From VXYL01 sp965116935 (GTDB taxonomy: Bacteria; Pseudomonadota; Gammaproteobacteria; Pseudomonadales; Azotimanducaceae): 64,000 bases of DNA. The translations under genes were made by a program, and so were the position numbers. Below are positions 36,116 to 44,643 of this stretch, in pieces. The stretch covers positions 3,348,001 through 3,412,000 of the forward strand of contig OZ220737.1 of assembly GCA_965116935.1 (NCBI GenBank). The letters are read 5' to 3'. The notes under the pieces are model-generated. The model saw only the letters and a list, made by a program, of their open reading frames with translations, did no database searches and was not told the DNA's origin. Each line of letters begins with the position of its first letter. Position 1 is the stretch's first letter.

Positions 36116-36389
36116 GTCTGAACCCCCTCCTTGGCCGGCCCCCGTTTGGCCGACCGGTTCAGTAAACCCCATATCGCTCCTCGCCGCCACCGGCACCGAA
36201 ACCGAGTGGGGTCTCACTTTGACCCTACCTGCTGTGGCGGATCGGTGGATGGGTGCTGAGGACGGGCGATCGTGTTCGACTTGCTGCGCCGTTCTGGAGG
36301 GAGGACTCTCTTCCCATTGGCAAGTCTTGTGGGCTGGACTTTCGCGTGGTTTCGGTCTCCCCTTTCTGGCGGCTCTGGCGGGCGTTGCG

Positions 36390-37763
36390 TCAGGCGGCGT
36401 TGGGCTGTCGGATGGAGGGGTCCCAGGGCCGTCGGCTTTGGAGGATGGCGCAGATGGAGTGGACGATGCAGTCGGCGACCTTTCGCAGGGCGCGGGCGTC
36501 GCCGTGGCCGCGCTGGCGGAGCCGGTCGTAGACGGCTCGCAGGCCGGGGTCGTTGTCCCTGGCGACGCGTGCGCAGTGGTACATGGCGTTTCGCAGGTCG
36601 GGATCGACGGCTGCGCGGCGGACGACGCGCCGGGACTTTCCGGACTGTAGGGTGACGGGCGCGGTTCCGCACAGGCATCGCAGCGCCTGGAGGCTGCGCT
36701 GGCGGATGGCGTCGCCGGCGTTGGCGAGGAGGGTGGCGAGGGTGTCGGCGCCGAGGCCGGGAACGGTGCCGAGCAGCCATGCGTCGGAGGGTCGTTCGGG
36801 AACGTCGGCCTGCGCCGGTTCGGAGGGGGCGCCCGGCGAGGCCGCCTCCCCGCGCCGGGGTTCGTCTTCGGCTCCGCGGGCGGGGTCCGCGGCGGCGGCC
36901 TCGCCGGGCGCCCCCTCCGAACCGGCGGGGCCGGGTTCCCGAACGGCCTCGCCGGGAGCCTCCTTCAGTTCGTCGAGCAGGCGCTCGCGCTGGCGCTCGA
37001 GGGCGGCGATCTCGCGCATCGTCTCCAGCAGGCGCCGGCGCAGCCAGGCGGCGGCGTCGGCGCCGGCCTCGATCCGCGCCTCCGTGGCCGCCGTCGGCAC
37101 GTCGAGCGCCGCCCGCACGCCGGCCGCGTCCACCTTGCGCGCCCGCTTCAGCGCCTTGCGAAGCGTCGCGTCGCGGACGCCCCGCACCGTGCCCGGACGC
37201 GGCAGCCTCTCCAGCAGCGACAGCACCCACTCCGTCGCCAGACCCACCTTCAGGCCCGCCGCCATCGTCTCGAACTCCGGGTAGAACTCCCACAGCTCCG
37301 CGCGCAGCCGCGACTCCAGACGGCCCCGGTCCTCGCCCAGCCAGTCCAGGCGGCGCTGCAGCGAACCCAGCGCCACCTCCTCCGGCCGCTGCGCCGACAC
37401 CCGCCGCAGCGCCTGCGGATCCGTCCGCAGCGCGTTCGCCAGAACCCGCGCGTCGCGGCGGTCGTCCTTCGACCCCGACGGCGAGTGCCGATCCCGGAAA
37501 CGGTCCGACTGCCGCGGGTTGATCGAGCGAACCTCGATCTCCCGCGACAGCAGGAACGCCGCCACCGCACCCCGCGGCGTCTCCATCGCCACCGCCGGGG
37601 CGTCGTGCGAGCGAAGCCACTCCGCCAGCGACCCAAGACCCGCGCCGCCGTGTCCGAACGAGCGCTCGGCCACCACCGAGCCCGACCCGTCCACCACGCA
37701 GGCGACATGCTCCCGGAAACCCCAGTCCAGACCCGCGAACGCCGCCACCGCAACTCTCCCCAT
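36390..37763 (-). CDS. IS110-family transposase
   Basis: A 457-residue DEDD-type transposase. The N-terminal RuvC-like domain has GLDWGFREH, VAMETPRGAVAAFL, INPRQSDRFRDR and KDDRRDARVLANAL. The C-terminal transposase_20 region has LLGTVPGLGADTLATLLANAGD and a serine-containing GTAPVTLQSGKSRRVVRRAAV. Between them lies a long Ala/Pro/Glu-rich linker (about 300-360) that is unusual for the family and is encoded by a 34-bp perfect inverted repeat. ATG 37763 is chosen because residues before it do not look like IS110. Confidence 0.85.
   Translation of the reverse strand: MGRVAVAAFAGLDWGFREHVACVVDGSGSVVAERSFGHGGAGLGSLAEWLRSHDAPAVAMETPRGAVAAFLLSREIEVRSINPRQSDRFRDRHSPSGSKDDRRDARVLANALRTDPQALRRVSAQRPEEVALGSLQRRLDWLGEDRGRLESRLRAELWEFYPEFETMAAGLKVGLATEWVLSLLERLPRPGTVRGVRDATLRKALKRARKVDAAGVRAALDVPTAATEARIEAGADAAAWLRRRLLETMREIAALERQRERLLDELKEAPGEAVREPGPAGSEGAPGEAAAADPARGAEDEPRRGEAASPGAPSEPAQADVPERPSDAWLLGTVPGLGADTLATLLANAGDAIRQRSLQALRCLCGTAPVTLQSGKSRRVVRRAAVDPDLRNAMYHCARVARDNDPGLRAVYDRLRQRGHGDARALRKVADCIVHSICAILQSRRPWDPSIRQPNAA
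36813..36927. repeat. 34-bp perfect inverted repeat inside the transposase gene
   Basis: 36813-36846 is the exact reverse complement of 36894-36927, with a 47-bp loop. It encodes the Gly/Ala/Glu/Pro linker of the IS110 transposase, so the peptide is pseudo-symmetric (SEGAPGEAA and EAASPGAPSEP). A hairpin this stable in the mRNA could limit transposase synthesis. Confidence 0.8.
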
Positions 37764-37987
37764 TCCGATGCCATGCCCGACGGGCATGTCCGCGAAACGC
37801 TTCCCGTCCCTGTACCGGCGCTCGTGGCGCTGACTCTCTTCTGGGAGTCCGATCGCGGATGAAGTGCTGGCCGGGGCGCGCATCCTCGCTGGGCGATCAC
37901 CGTCGCATGGGCGTCCCGAAGCGCTCCCGGCCAGCCGCCCCTCGAACCGGACAAAGACCGAATCGAGGCAACGGAAAGGGTACAGGG

Positions 37988-38089
37988 CGTCCCGCCCTCC
38001 ACCGCGCCCGCAAGGGCGCGCATCTTGGTTGTGCGACGAGTGTTCTGCGCGCCTTGCGGCGCGATGGAGGGCGGGACGCCCTCCCTCCA
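37988..38089. repeat. Family-A palindrome, right part separated by IS110
   Basis: GCGTCCCGCCCTCC at 37988 pairs with sequence left of the IS110. A complete GGAGGGCGGGACGCCCTCCCTCC lies at 38066-38088. Together with 36290-36304 they once formed one element with two inverted hairpins, and GTGAGACGCCACC follows at 38091. Confidence 0.7.
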
Positions 38090-38126
38090 AGTGAGACGCC
38101 ACCCGAAACCTGGCGGCGGGCGTCGC

Positions 38127-40319
38127 CTACGCGAGGCCCACGTGGTCGAGGTTCATGACCTTGTTCCAGGCGGCCACGAAGTCCTCGGCGAACCGTTGCC
38201 CTGCGTCGTCTGCGCCGTACACCTCCGCGATGGCGCGCAGTTCCGAGTTCGAGCCGAACACGAGATCGACGCGAGTGCCCGTCCAGCGCAGCGCCCCGGT
38301 GGCTCGGTCGCGCCCTTCGAACACGTCCGCACCTTCCGACACCGGCGCCCACGCCGTGCGCATGTCGAGCAGGTGAACGAAGAAATCGTTGGTCAGGAGC
38401 CCAGGCCTCTCGGTGAACACGCCGTGCGGGGATTGCTCGAAGTTCGCGTTCAAGGCGCGCAGGCCGCCCACTAGCACCGTCATCTCGGGTGCCGTCAGGC
38501 CCAGCAGTTGGGAGCGGTCCAGCAGCATTTCCTCCGCCGGAGCCCTGCACCGATCGGCGACGTAGTTGCGGAACCCGTCGGCCTGCGGCTGGAGCACTGC
38601 GAAGGATTCGACATCCGTCTGTTCCTGGCCGGCGTCGCCTCGGCCCGGGGCGAACGGAACCGCGACGTCGTGGCCGGCGTCGCGCGCAGCCTGTTCGACC
38701 GCCGCGCACCCTCCGAGCACAATGATGTCGGCGACCGAGACCGCCTTGCCGTCGGCGCGCCCGTCGTTGAACTCCCGCGCGATGCCTTCGAGCACCTGCA
38801 GCACGTTCGCGAGTCGAACCGGCTCGTTGACCTGCCAGTCCTTCTGCGGCGCGAGCCGAATGCGGGCGCCATTGGCACCACCGCGCAAGTCTGAGTTGCG
38901 GAAGGTCGATGCCGAGGCCCACGCGGTGGCAACGAGCTCCGATACGGACAGCCCTGAGGCGAGGATCGTCGCCTTGAGGCCGGCGATGTCCCGCTCGTCG
39001 ATCAGCCGGTGCGTCACTTCCGGGATCGGGTCCTGCCAGATCAGCACCTCGTCCGGCACTTCCGGCCCGAGATAGCGGGCGCGTGGCCCCATGTCGCGGT
39101 GCGTGAGCTTGAACCAGGCGCGCGCGAAAGCGTCGGCGAATGCGTCCGGGTCTTCGTGGAAGCGGCGCGAGATGGGCTCGTAGATGGGGTCCATCCTGAG
39201 CGCCATGTCCGCGGTCGTCATCATGGGCGCATGACGCTTCGATGCGTCGTGGGCGTCCGGGACGGCGTCGGCGCTGGCGCCGCCACGGGGCCGCCACTGC
39301 CACGCCCCGGCCGGGCTCTTGGTCGCTTCCCACTCGTGCCCGAACAGGGTGTCGAAGTAGCTGCCGTCCCATTGCACCGGCGTGGGCGTCCACGCGCCCT
39401 CGATGCCGCTGGTGATCGCGTCCACGCCCTTGCCGCTGCCGAACGTGCTCTGCCAGCCGAGCCCTTGCTGTTCGATCGGCGCGGCTTCGGGCTCCGGGCC
39501 GATGTGGGCGGTGTCGCCGGCACCGTGCGCCTTGCCGAAGGTGTGCCCGCCAGCGACGAGCGCCACCGTCTCCTCGTCGTTCATGGCCATGCGGGCGAAG
39601 GTCTCGCGGATGTCGCGGCCTGACGCAACCGGGTCTGGGTTGCCGTTCGGACCTTCCGGGTTGACGTAGATCAAGCCCATTTGCACGGCGCCGAGCGGCT
39701 GCTCGAGGTCGCGCACGCCGGTGTAGCGCTCGTCGCCAAGCCATTCGGCCTCGACGCCCCAGTAGATGTCCTCCTCGGGCTCCCAAACGTCCTCGCGCCC
39801 GCCGCCGAAGCCGAACGTCTTGAACCCCATCGACTCGAGCGCGCAGTTGCCGGCTAGGATCATGAGATCCGCCCAGGAAAGGCTCGCGCCGTACTTCCGC
39901 TTGACGGGCCAGAGCAGGGCGCGCGCCTTGTCGAGGTTGCCGTTGTCGGGCCAGCTATTGAGCGGGGCGAAGCGCTGCGCACCGCTGCGGGCGCCGCCGC
40001 GACCGTCGCCGATGCGATAGGTGCCGGCGCTGTGCCACGCCATGCGGATGAAGAGCGGCCCGTAATGGCCGTAGTCGGCGGGCCACCAGTCCTCAGAGGT
40101 GGTCATCACCGCCTCGATGTCCTCCTTCACAGCGTCAAGATCAAGGCTGCCGAACGCTGCCGCGTAGTCGAAGGACTCGCCGAGCGGGTTGGTGAGGCTC
40201 GAGTGCTGCCGCAACACCCCGAGATTCAGCCGGTTCGGCCACCAATCGGTGTTCCTCATGCCGCCGCCGGCACCGTTTCCGAGAGATCTGTGCATGACAG
40301 GGCATTTGCTGTCGCTCAT
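38127..40319 (-). CDS. katG: Catalase-peroxidase
   Basis: A 730-residue bifunctional heme catalase-peroxidase, full length. The distal site is Arg92-x-x-Trp95-His96 (FIRMAWHSAGTYR). The Met-Tyr-Trp adduct partners include the Tyr in GLIYVNPEGPNG, and the proximal His is in VALVAGGHTFGKAHG. The second, non-catalytic half follows from about residue 430. ATG 40319 follows GCAGGAG. It is divergent from oxyR across an AT-rich control region, so peroxide induction through OxyR is likely. Confidence 0.95.
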   Translation of the reverse strand: MSDSKCPVMHRSLGNGAGGGMRNTDWWPNRLNLGVLRQHSSLTNPLGESFDYAAAFGSLDLDAVKEDIEAVMTTSEDWWPADYGHYGPLFIRMAWHSAGTYRIGDGRGGARSGAQRFAPLNSWPDNGNLDKARALLWPVKRKYGASLSWADLMILAGNCALESMGFKTFGFGGGREDVWEPEEDIYWGVEAEWLGDERYTGVRDLEQPLGAVQMGLIYVNPEGPNGNPDPVASGRDIRETFARMAMNDEETVALVAGGHTFGKAHGAGDTAHIGPEPEAAPIEQQGLGWQSTFGSGKGVDAITSGIEGAWTPTPVQWDGSYFDTLFGHEWEATKSPAGAWQWRPRGGASADAVPDAHDASKRHAPMMTTADMALRMDPIYEPISRRFHEDPDAFADAFARAWFKLTHRDMGPRARYLGPEVPDEVLIWQDPIPEVTHRLIDERDIAGLKATILASGLSVSELVATAWASASTFRNSDLRGGANGARIRLAPQKDWQVNEPVRLANVLQVLEGIAREFNDGRADGKAVSVADIIVLGGCAAVEQAARDAGHDVAVPFAPGRGDAGQEQTDVESFAVLQPQADGFRNYVADRCRAPAEEMLLDRSQLLGLTAPEMTVLVGGLRALNANFEQSPHGVFTERPGLLTNDFFVHLLDMRTAWAPVSEGADVFEGRDRATGALRWTGTRVDLVFGSNSELRAIAEVYGADDAGQRFAEDFVAAWNKVMNLDHVGLA

Positions 40320-40377
40320 CGATTGCTCCTGCAAGAAAGAGAAATGTGCAGGAGAGCGTATGGCATGGCATTCTTCG

Positions 40378-40406
40378 TGTATAGCGATTAATTTTCAATA
40401 ATACAA
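40378..40406 (-). promoter_or_regulatory. Probable katG promoter in katG-oxyR control region
   Basis: On the minus strand TTGTAT (40401-40406) and TATACA (40378-40383) are 17 bp apart, about 60 bp before the katG start. The region 40370-40425 is much richer in A and T than its surroundings. ATAG at 40381 with weak half-matches every 11 bp could be an OxyR site; that is tentative. Confidence 0.45.
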
Positions 40407-40442
40407 TCGTAATTTACGAACAAAGGCTGGCACGGAGGAGCG

Positions 40443-41420
40443 ATGAAACGACTGCCGACCATGAAGCAGCTTCAGTACTTGGCGGCGCTTGCCGACACGA
40501 AGCACTTTGCTCGCGCGGCGGAGCGTTGCTACATCACCCAGTCCACCCTCAGCGCCGGCATCCGCGACCTCGAGTCGGTGCTCGGAACGGCGGTGGCGGA
40601 GCGCTCGAACCGGCACGTGCTCATGACGCCGGTCGGCACCGCAATCGCCGAGCGGGCGAAGGCGCTGCTCCGCGACGCCGCAGAGGTGATGGAGGTTGCG
40701 TGGGCTGCACGCGACCCAATGACCGGCGAGTTGCGGCTCGGGGTGATCCCGACGATCAGTCCCTTCTACCTACCCCGCGTGCTGCCGGCCCTGCGCGAGC
40801 GGTTCCAACACCTCACGCTGTATCTGCGGGAAGAACAGACCGCACCGCTCCTCGGCCGGCTCGAACACGGCGAGATCGACGCGGCGCTGATTGCATTGCC
40901 CTACGACACCGGCGATCTCATGGCGGAAGTGATCTTCGAGGACGAGTTCCTGTTCGCCAGCCACCCAACCCATCCCCTGGCCGGCGCCGCCAGCGTACGC
41001 CCCGAAGCGCTGGCGGACGAACGCCTCCTGCTGCTCGAAGAGGGCCACTGCCTGCGCGGCCACGCCCTCGACGCCTGCGAGCTGGGCGACAAGCGAACGC
41101 GAGCCCAGTTCGAGGCCAGCAGCCTGCAAACCCTGGTGCAAATGGTCGCAGCCGGCATCGGCGTCACCCTGGTGCCCCGGCTCGCGGTAGATGCCGGCAT
41201 TCTCCAAGGCACCAACATCGCCTTGTCACCCCTCGCCACACCGGCCTTCCGCCAAATCGGACTCGCGTGGCGCCGCACGTCGCCGAAGGCAGACGAACAC
41301 CGGCTGTTAGCCGATGAATTCCGCAAGCTCGCCGCCAAGACTGGTCGCGGTTCGTCGGAGCTTCATTGCGACGACGAAAACGCAGGGGATTCTGCCGCGG
41401 ACGCCCGCGCCAGTGAGTGA
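40443..41420 (+). CDS. oxyR: Peroxide-sensing LysR regulator OxyR
   Basis: A 325-residue LysR-type regulator. The N-terminal helix-turn-helix is MKQLQYLAALADTKHFARAAERCYITQSTLS. The redox cysteines are at 203 and 212 (EEGHCLRGHALDACELG), with the same spacing as Cys199/Cys208 of E. coli OxyR, so peroxide should form a disulfide and activate it. GGAGGAG precedes ATG 40443. It is divergently paired with katG, its probable target. The tail after about 305 is acidic and atypical. Confidence 0.93.
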   Translation: MKRLPTMKQLQYLAALADTKHFARAAERCYITQSTLSAGIRDLESVLGTAVAERSNRHVLMTPVGTAIAERAKALLRDAAEVMEVAWAARDPMTGELRLGVIPTISPFYLPRVLPALRERFQHLTLYLREEQTAPLLGRLEHGEIDAALIALPYDTGDLMAEVIFEDEFLFASHPTHPLAGAASVRPEALADERLLLLEEGHCLRGHALDACELGDKRTRAQFEASSLQTLVQMVAAGIGVTLVPRLAVDAGILQGTNIALSPLATPAFRQIGLAWRRTSPKADEHRLLADEFRKLAAKTGRGSSELHCDDENAGDSAADARASE

Positions 41421-41462
41421 GCACCCCATAGGAGAAGGCGAGGGGCTAGCGCGTGAACCAGG

Positions 41463-41583
41463 CGGGGGCCTTGGAGGGAGGCATTCTGCCTTCCCTGCGC
41501 GCCTTCAGGCGCGCTGACCTCGACCTTTAGAGGGAAGGCGCCTGTCGGCGCTAGGGAAGGCAGAATGCCTTCCCTCCAAAGGC
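41463..41583. repeat. Family-A long inverted repeat
   Basis: Arms GGGGCCTTGGAGGGAGGC... (41466) and ...GCCTTCCCTCCAAAGGCCCC (41566-41585) enclose two inner hairpins and the short palindromic GCGCGCCTTCAGGCGCGC. It lies directly after oxyR and may terminate transcription. Confidence 0.75.
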
Positions 41584-41615
41584 CCCTTGGGTCGACACAC
41601 ACCGACGGAGGAGAG

Positions 41616-41873
41616 ATGAAGCTGAATTCGGGCAGCGGCGACGAGGCTGCGGTCACTGCGTACAGGGATTTCTTTGCCGCACACGAGGCCGCGGCGAAGC
41701 TCCGTACAATCGCCGGGGACGGTGTTGCCGTGCGAGTCGAAAGGTCGGGCTACGGCAGGGGCTACGTCGTTCGCCAGTTCCCGGTCGAATTGCTAACGGA
41801 TCCTGACTCCCCAACCTTCAGACTGGGCAATCTGGCGTCCAGGTCCTACGGGGCGGTGAGGCCCTATGCGTGA
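41616..41873 (+). CDS. Small hypothetical protein, first gene of a HigA operon
   Basis: 85 residues starting at ATG 41616 after GGAGGAGAG. It contains EAAVTAYRDFFAAHEAAAKLRTIAG and a Gly/Arg-rich VERSGYGRGYVVRQFP strand. I do not recognise the family, and it does not look like a HigB toxin. The next small frame starts within its last codons (ATGCGTGA). The HigA-like antitoxin follows, which makes this product a candidate partner of it. Confidence 0.55.
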   Translation: MKLNSGSGDEAAVTAYRDFFAAHEAAAKLRTIAGDGVAVRVERSGYGRGYVVRQFPVELLTDPDSPTFRLGNLASRSYGAVRPYA

Positions 41874-41970
41874 GCAGTCGGATGAGGACTCGCCTGCCGA
41901 TAGGGAGTTGATGGTCAACGAGGACAGGCAGCCCCTGCCCCTACTACCACTGACCGAGTTGGAGCACTGA
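41866..41970 (+). CDS. 34-residue acidic micro-ORF between hypothetical gene and higA-like gene
   Basis: ATG 41866 overlaps the previous stop by eight bases, and TGA ends two bases before the HigA-like start. The product (MREQSDEDSPADRELMVNED...TELEH) is very acidic. The perfect fit between neighbours suggests it is translated, either as a real small protein or as a coupling leader. No homologue is known to me. Confidence 0.45.
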   Translation: MREQSDEDSPADRELMVNEDRQPLPLLPLTELEH

Positions 41971-41972
41971 CC

Positions 41973-42287
41973 ATGAGCGACATTGCAAACGAGCCCGTCG
42001 GGCCGATGCAGAACCCACCGCACCTCGGCGAACTTATCCGCGAAAGCATGGACGACGTGGGCTGGAACGTGACCGAGACCGCGGCGAGTCTCGGGTGCGA
42101 GCGCGGAACGCTTTCGCGCCTGCTGAACGGCAAGGCGGGCGTGTCGGCGAACATGGCGCTGGCACTGGAGGACATCGGCTGGGGCACCGCTGATCACTGG
42201 ATGCGGATGCAGGCGAGCTACGAGCTGGCGCAGGCGCGGCGCGACCGGACGGCCGGGCAGGGGCGCACGAGGGCGCTGCACGCATGA
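41973..42287 (+). CDS. higA: HigA-family addiction-module antitoxin
   Basis: A 104-residue Xre-type helix-turn-helix protein. HLGELIRESMDDVGWNVTETAASLGCERGTLSRLLNGKAGVSANMALALEDIGWG is the HigA pattern, followed by a helical tail (WMRMQASYELAQARR). HigA represses its operon and binds HigB ribonuclease. No HigB is encoded beside it; the two small upstream genes take that place. It could be an orphan antitoxin or part of a module with a new partner. Confidence 0.85.
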   Translation: MSDIANEPVGPMQNPPHLGELIRESMDDVGWNVTETAASLGCERGTLSRLLNGKAGVSANMALALEDIGWGTADHWMRMQASYELAQARRDRTAGQGRTRALHA

Positions 42288-42403
42288 TCGAGGTCAGTGC
42301 CGTCTGCACGATTGCTTGACCGCAACCACGTCGACGCCATGCAGGTTGGGAGCGGGTTTGCTCCTTTCACGCCGACTCGTTCACAACAGAAGGGGGTTGG
42401 CGA

Positions 42404-42826
42404 TCAACGAGGTAGTTTGCCGACGATCCGACCGACCGCTGCGGCGGCGCGCTTGGGCCGGTCGGGATCGGAACTCCAAGCGGCAGTCTGAAATGAGCCG
42501 CCAGTTGCCGTTTCCCAGAGTTCCAGGCGATCAGACAGGGTGACTTGGTGCGCTCGTGCGATTCGACGGCTCGCTCGACTCAGGTCGCCAAACTTGGATT
42601 TGATGACTTCCTGCTGCGTCAAGATCCGTGCCTCTCGGAGGGAGCGCGTCGATTGGTCGGTAGGACGAGCCATCCAATACTCAGTTACGAGCCCGAGGAA
42701 TTCATAAAGGTCGAGACGAAGTTCGGAAAGGCGCTGGTTTCGGGGAACGAGTTGGACATTGACAATGTAGGAAACGGCAAAGCCAGCAATGGCACCGGTG
42801 ATTGCGCCTAGAATTGGTGGCAGCAT
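42404..42826 (-). CDS. Small membrane-anchored hypothetical protein
   Basis: 140 residues from ATG 42826; a TTG at 42844 is the alternative. One N-terminal membrane segment (LPPILGAITGAIAGFAVSYIVNVQLV) is followed by a soluble, helix-rich region with many Arg and Leu (LSELRLDLYEFLGLV...). I do not recognise the family. It begins 11 bp after, or overlapping, the stop of the DUF4325 gene on the same strand, so the two form a pair. Confidence 0.55.
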   Translation of the reverse strand: MLPPILGAITGAIAGFAVSYIVNVQLVPRNQRLSELRLDLYEFLGLVTEYWMARPTDQSTRSLREARILTQQEVIKSKFGDLSRASRRIARAHQVTLSDRLELWETATGGSFQTAAWSSDPDRPKRAAAAVGRIVGKLPR

Positions 42827-42837
42827 GTCCAAGCCGG

Positions 42838-43266
42838 CTAGCAAGCGGTAGAGTGCCCTGCGGCATTGTTGATGAAATAACGCACCAGTTCAACCGTTTC
42901 GTCGTGAAGGTGGTCCTTATCCGGGACGACTTTCAGATGCGTCTTGAGGTGTTCGGGGGCAAATCCGTGCTGGGTGACCAAGGGGGCGAACGCCTCTTCC
43001 AGAAACGAGGCCGCGCATACGGCGACACCGTCGAAATCGAGCTCGGCAAAGCCGTCGTCTTGCAGGGCAGGGAGGAGACGCTGCTCTCGAAAGCGAGTGG
43101 CATTGAACTTCCCGTCTTCGTCGTTCCTGCCTGAGGGGGTGGGCGAAAAGTCGGCCAGTTTGATGTGCTGCACGGCATCCGACGATGCAAGCGCACTGCT
43201 GACATCAATTTCGCGCCGGTCGGGATCCGCACCGGGGCGGAAATAGTTGCGAAGTCGGCCAGCCAT
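42838..43266 (-). CDS. STAS-like DUF4325 protein
   Basis: 142 residues from ATG 43266. NATRFREQRLLPALQDDGFAELDFDGVAVCAASFLEEAFAPLV fits DUF4325, a STAS-like domain often encoded near ATPases in regulatory or defence-like loci. The extra C-terminal part (PEHLKTHLKVVPDKDHLHDETVELVRYFINN) resembles the tail of the same family. Function is not established; a signalling or switch role is inferred from the fold. Its stop meets the start of the small membrane protein gene. Confidence 0.65.
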   Translation of the reverse strand: MAGRLRNYFRPGADPDRREIDVSSALASSDAVQHIKLADFSPTPSGRNDEDGKFNATRFREQRLLPALQDDGFAELDFDGVAVCAASFLEEAFAPLVTQHGFAPEHLKTHLKVVPDKDHLHDETVELVRYFINNAAGHSTAC

Positions 43267-43504
43267 CGGGGGTGCTTCCATCGCCATCAAGCCCACGAGG
43301 CTCAGAGTAGCAGAATGGGGCCAGCAATTCACCCGCGCAGGTACCGGAGTACCGAGGCGACGCCCGTCTCCGGCGCGACGCCCAGAGCGATGGAGCAATC
43401 CTCCGGCCAGCGCAACGCCTACGTTCGGCCGCGGCCTGAGGCAGCATGACGAGGGTACACGCGCAAGGAACACGCTTCTCCCGCCCTTCCTGTTGCGGTC
43501 GAGG

Positions 43505-43608
43505 GGCCGTAGGGGAGGGGCTTGTCCCCTCCCGTGCAAGCGCGCCCTTACGGCGCGTTGGCCGTTCGACGAATTCGGACGGGAGGGGACAAGCCCCTCC
43601 CCTACGGT
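43505..43608. repeat. Family-B palindrome pair
   Basis: CCGTAGGGGAGGGGCTTGTCCCCTCCCG (about 43508-43535) and CGGGAGGGGACAAGCCCCTCCCCTACGG (about 43578-43605) are inverted copies around a GCGCGCCCTTACGGCGCG centre. The pair lies in the 500-bp gap upstream of the NERD gene; no gene is seen in that gap. Confidence 0.8.
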
Positions 43609-43639
43609 GAATAATCGCAATATCAACCTGTTACCAGAG

Positions 43640-44490
43640 CTGCTGCCGGAGGTGGGCAGGAGCGGCGGGGTGGCCGATGAGATGGTCGTTCAGCTACCGT
43701 TCAGCCGCACCCGCCATCATCGCGGGACTGTCGCAGGCAGACCGGACGAATGGATGGAGGGAGGCAGACCACATGGGACGAGACCTAGAGGGATTCCTGA
43801 GGACGAGCGTGAAGGGGCTTGTTGGCGAGACGGCGGTGATGGTCGCGGCGAAGCTGCTGCTGCCGTCGGACTACTCGATGTTTCACAACGTCACGCTTCG
43901 GACGCCAGACGGGACGACGCAGATCGACCATGTGTTCGTGTCGCGGTTCGGCGTGTTCGTCGTGGAGACGAAGAACATGGGCGGCTGGATCTACGGGTCG
44001 GAGCGCAATCGGCGCTGGACGCAGGTGTTCCCCGGGGGTCGCAAGGAGTCGTTTCAGAATCCTCTCAGGCAGAACTACCGGCACGTCAAGGCGATCGAGA
44101 CGACGCTCGCGCCGCTCGAGTTGCCCGCCGACGCCGTGCGGTCGGTGGTCGCCTTCGTGGGCGATGCCAAACTCAAGACCGAGATGCCGGACAACGTGAC
44201 CGTGGGCATCGGCTTCATCCGCCACATCAAGTCGTTCACGCAGCCGAAGCTGTCGGACAGGCAACTGGGCGCTGCGCTCGAGGCGATCAAATCGGGACGG
44301 CTGCCGGCCTCTTGGTCGACGCATCGCGAGCATGCGCGCCACCTCCGCGCGAGGGCGGATCCTGGCGCGCCGCGCAAGTGTCCCCGGTGCGGCAAGGACA
44401 TGGTGCTGCGCACAACCAAGCGGGGGCCAAACGCGGGTGCGCGCTTCTGGGGGTGCTCGGGATTCCCGGCATGCCGAGCGGTGCAGGAAG
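43640..44490 (+). repeat. Long direct duplication, copy 1 (NERD segment)
   Basis: About 850 bp are repeated at 47805-48650 in the same orientation with few differences. The segment covers the upstream leader (GATGGTCGTTCAGCTACCG), the complete NERD domain and most of the zinc-ribbon region. The 3.3-kb ankyrin and remnant region lies between the copies. Confidence 0.85.
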
Positions 44491-44507
44491 CGACCGGATC
44501 GGAGTGA
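43773..44507 (+). CDS. NERD-domain protein with C-terminal topoisomerase-type zinc ribbon
   Basis: A 244-residue protein starting at ATG 43773 after GGAGGGAGG. The NERD (nuclease-related) domain covers about 12-125: GLVGETAVMVAAKLLL, TQIDHVFVSRFGVFVVETKNMGGWIYG, with the D...E-x-K core of this nuclease-like fold. The C-terminus (CPRCGKDMVLRTT...FWGCSGFPACR) is a four-Cys zinc ribbon like those of topoisomerase I. It is expected to bind and perhaps cut DNA; biological role unknown. This is the intact copy of a duplicated pair. Confidence 0.85.
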   Translation: MGRDLEGFLRTSVKGLVGETAVMVAAKLLLPSDYSMFHNVTLRTPDGTTQIDHVFVSRFGVFVVETKNMGGWIYGSERNRRWTQVFPGGRKESFQNPLRQNYRHVKAIETTLAPLELPADAVRSVVAFVGDAKLKTEMPDNVTVGIGFIRHIKSFTQPKLSDRQLGAALEAIKSGRLPASWSTHREHARHLRARADPGAPRKCPRCGKDMVLRTTKRGPNAGARFWGCSGFPACRAVQEATGSE

Positions 44508-44643
44508 ACGGGCGACCTGCCGGCGCGGGGCCGGTGTGTCGCGGACTGGGATCCAGGCGGTCCAGCGCGGCGGACGCATGAGGATTCGTCAGCAAGCCTC
44601 TCGGGCATGTCGTCCGCCCGACGAGCATGCCATCTTTTCTCGA

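Larger units (their letters stand above)
36305..37986 (-). mobile_element. IS110-family insertion sequence inside a family-A palindrome
   Basis: The left flank ends ...CTGGAGGGAGG and the right flank begins GGGCGTCCCGCCCTCC. Joined over a shared GG they rebuild the standard palindrome seen elsewhere (for example 3789-3811), so the element spans about 1.68 kb with a GG core at its edges. It has no terminal inverted repeats, as usual for IS110. About 220 bp upstream of the transposase are non-coding, the place where IS110-group elements encode their bridge RNA. Confidence 0.75.

Noticed and set aside
36779..37522. Pro/Arg-rich plus-strand frames
   Set aside because: Antisense shadows of the IS110 transposase.
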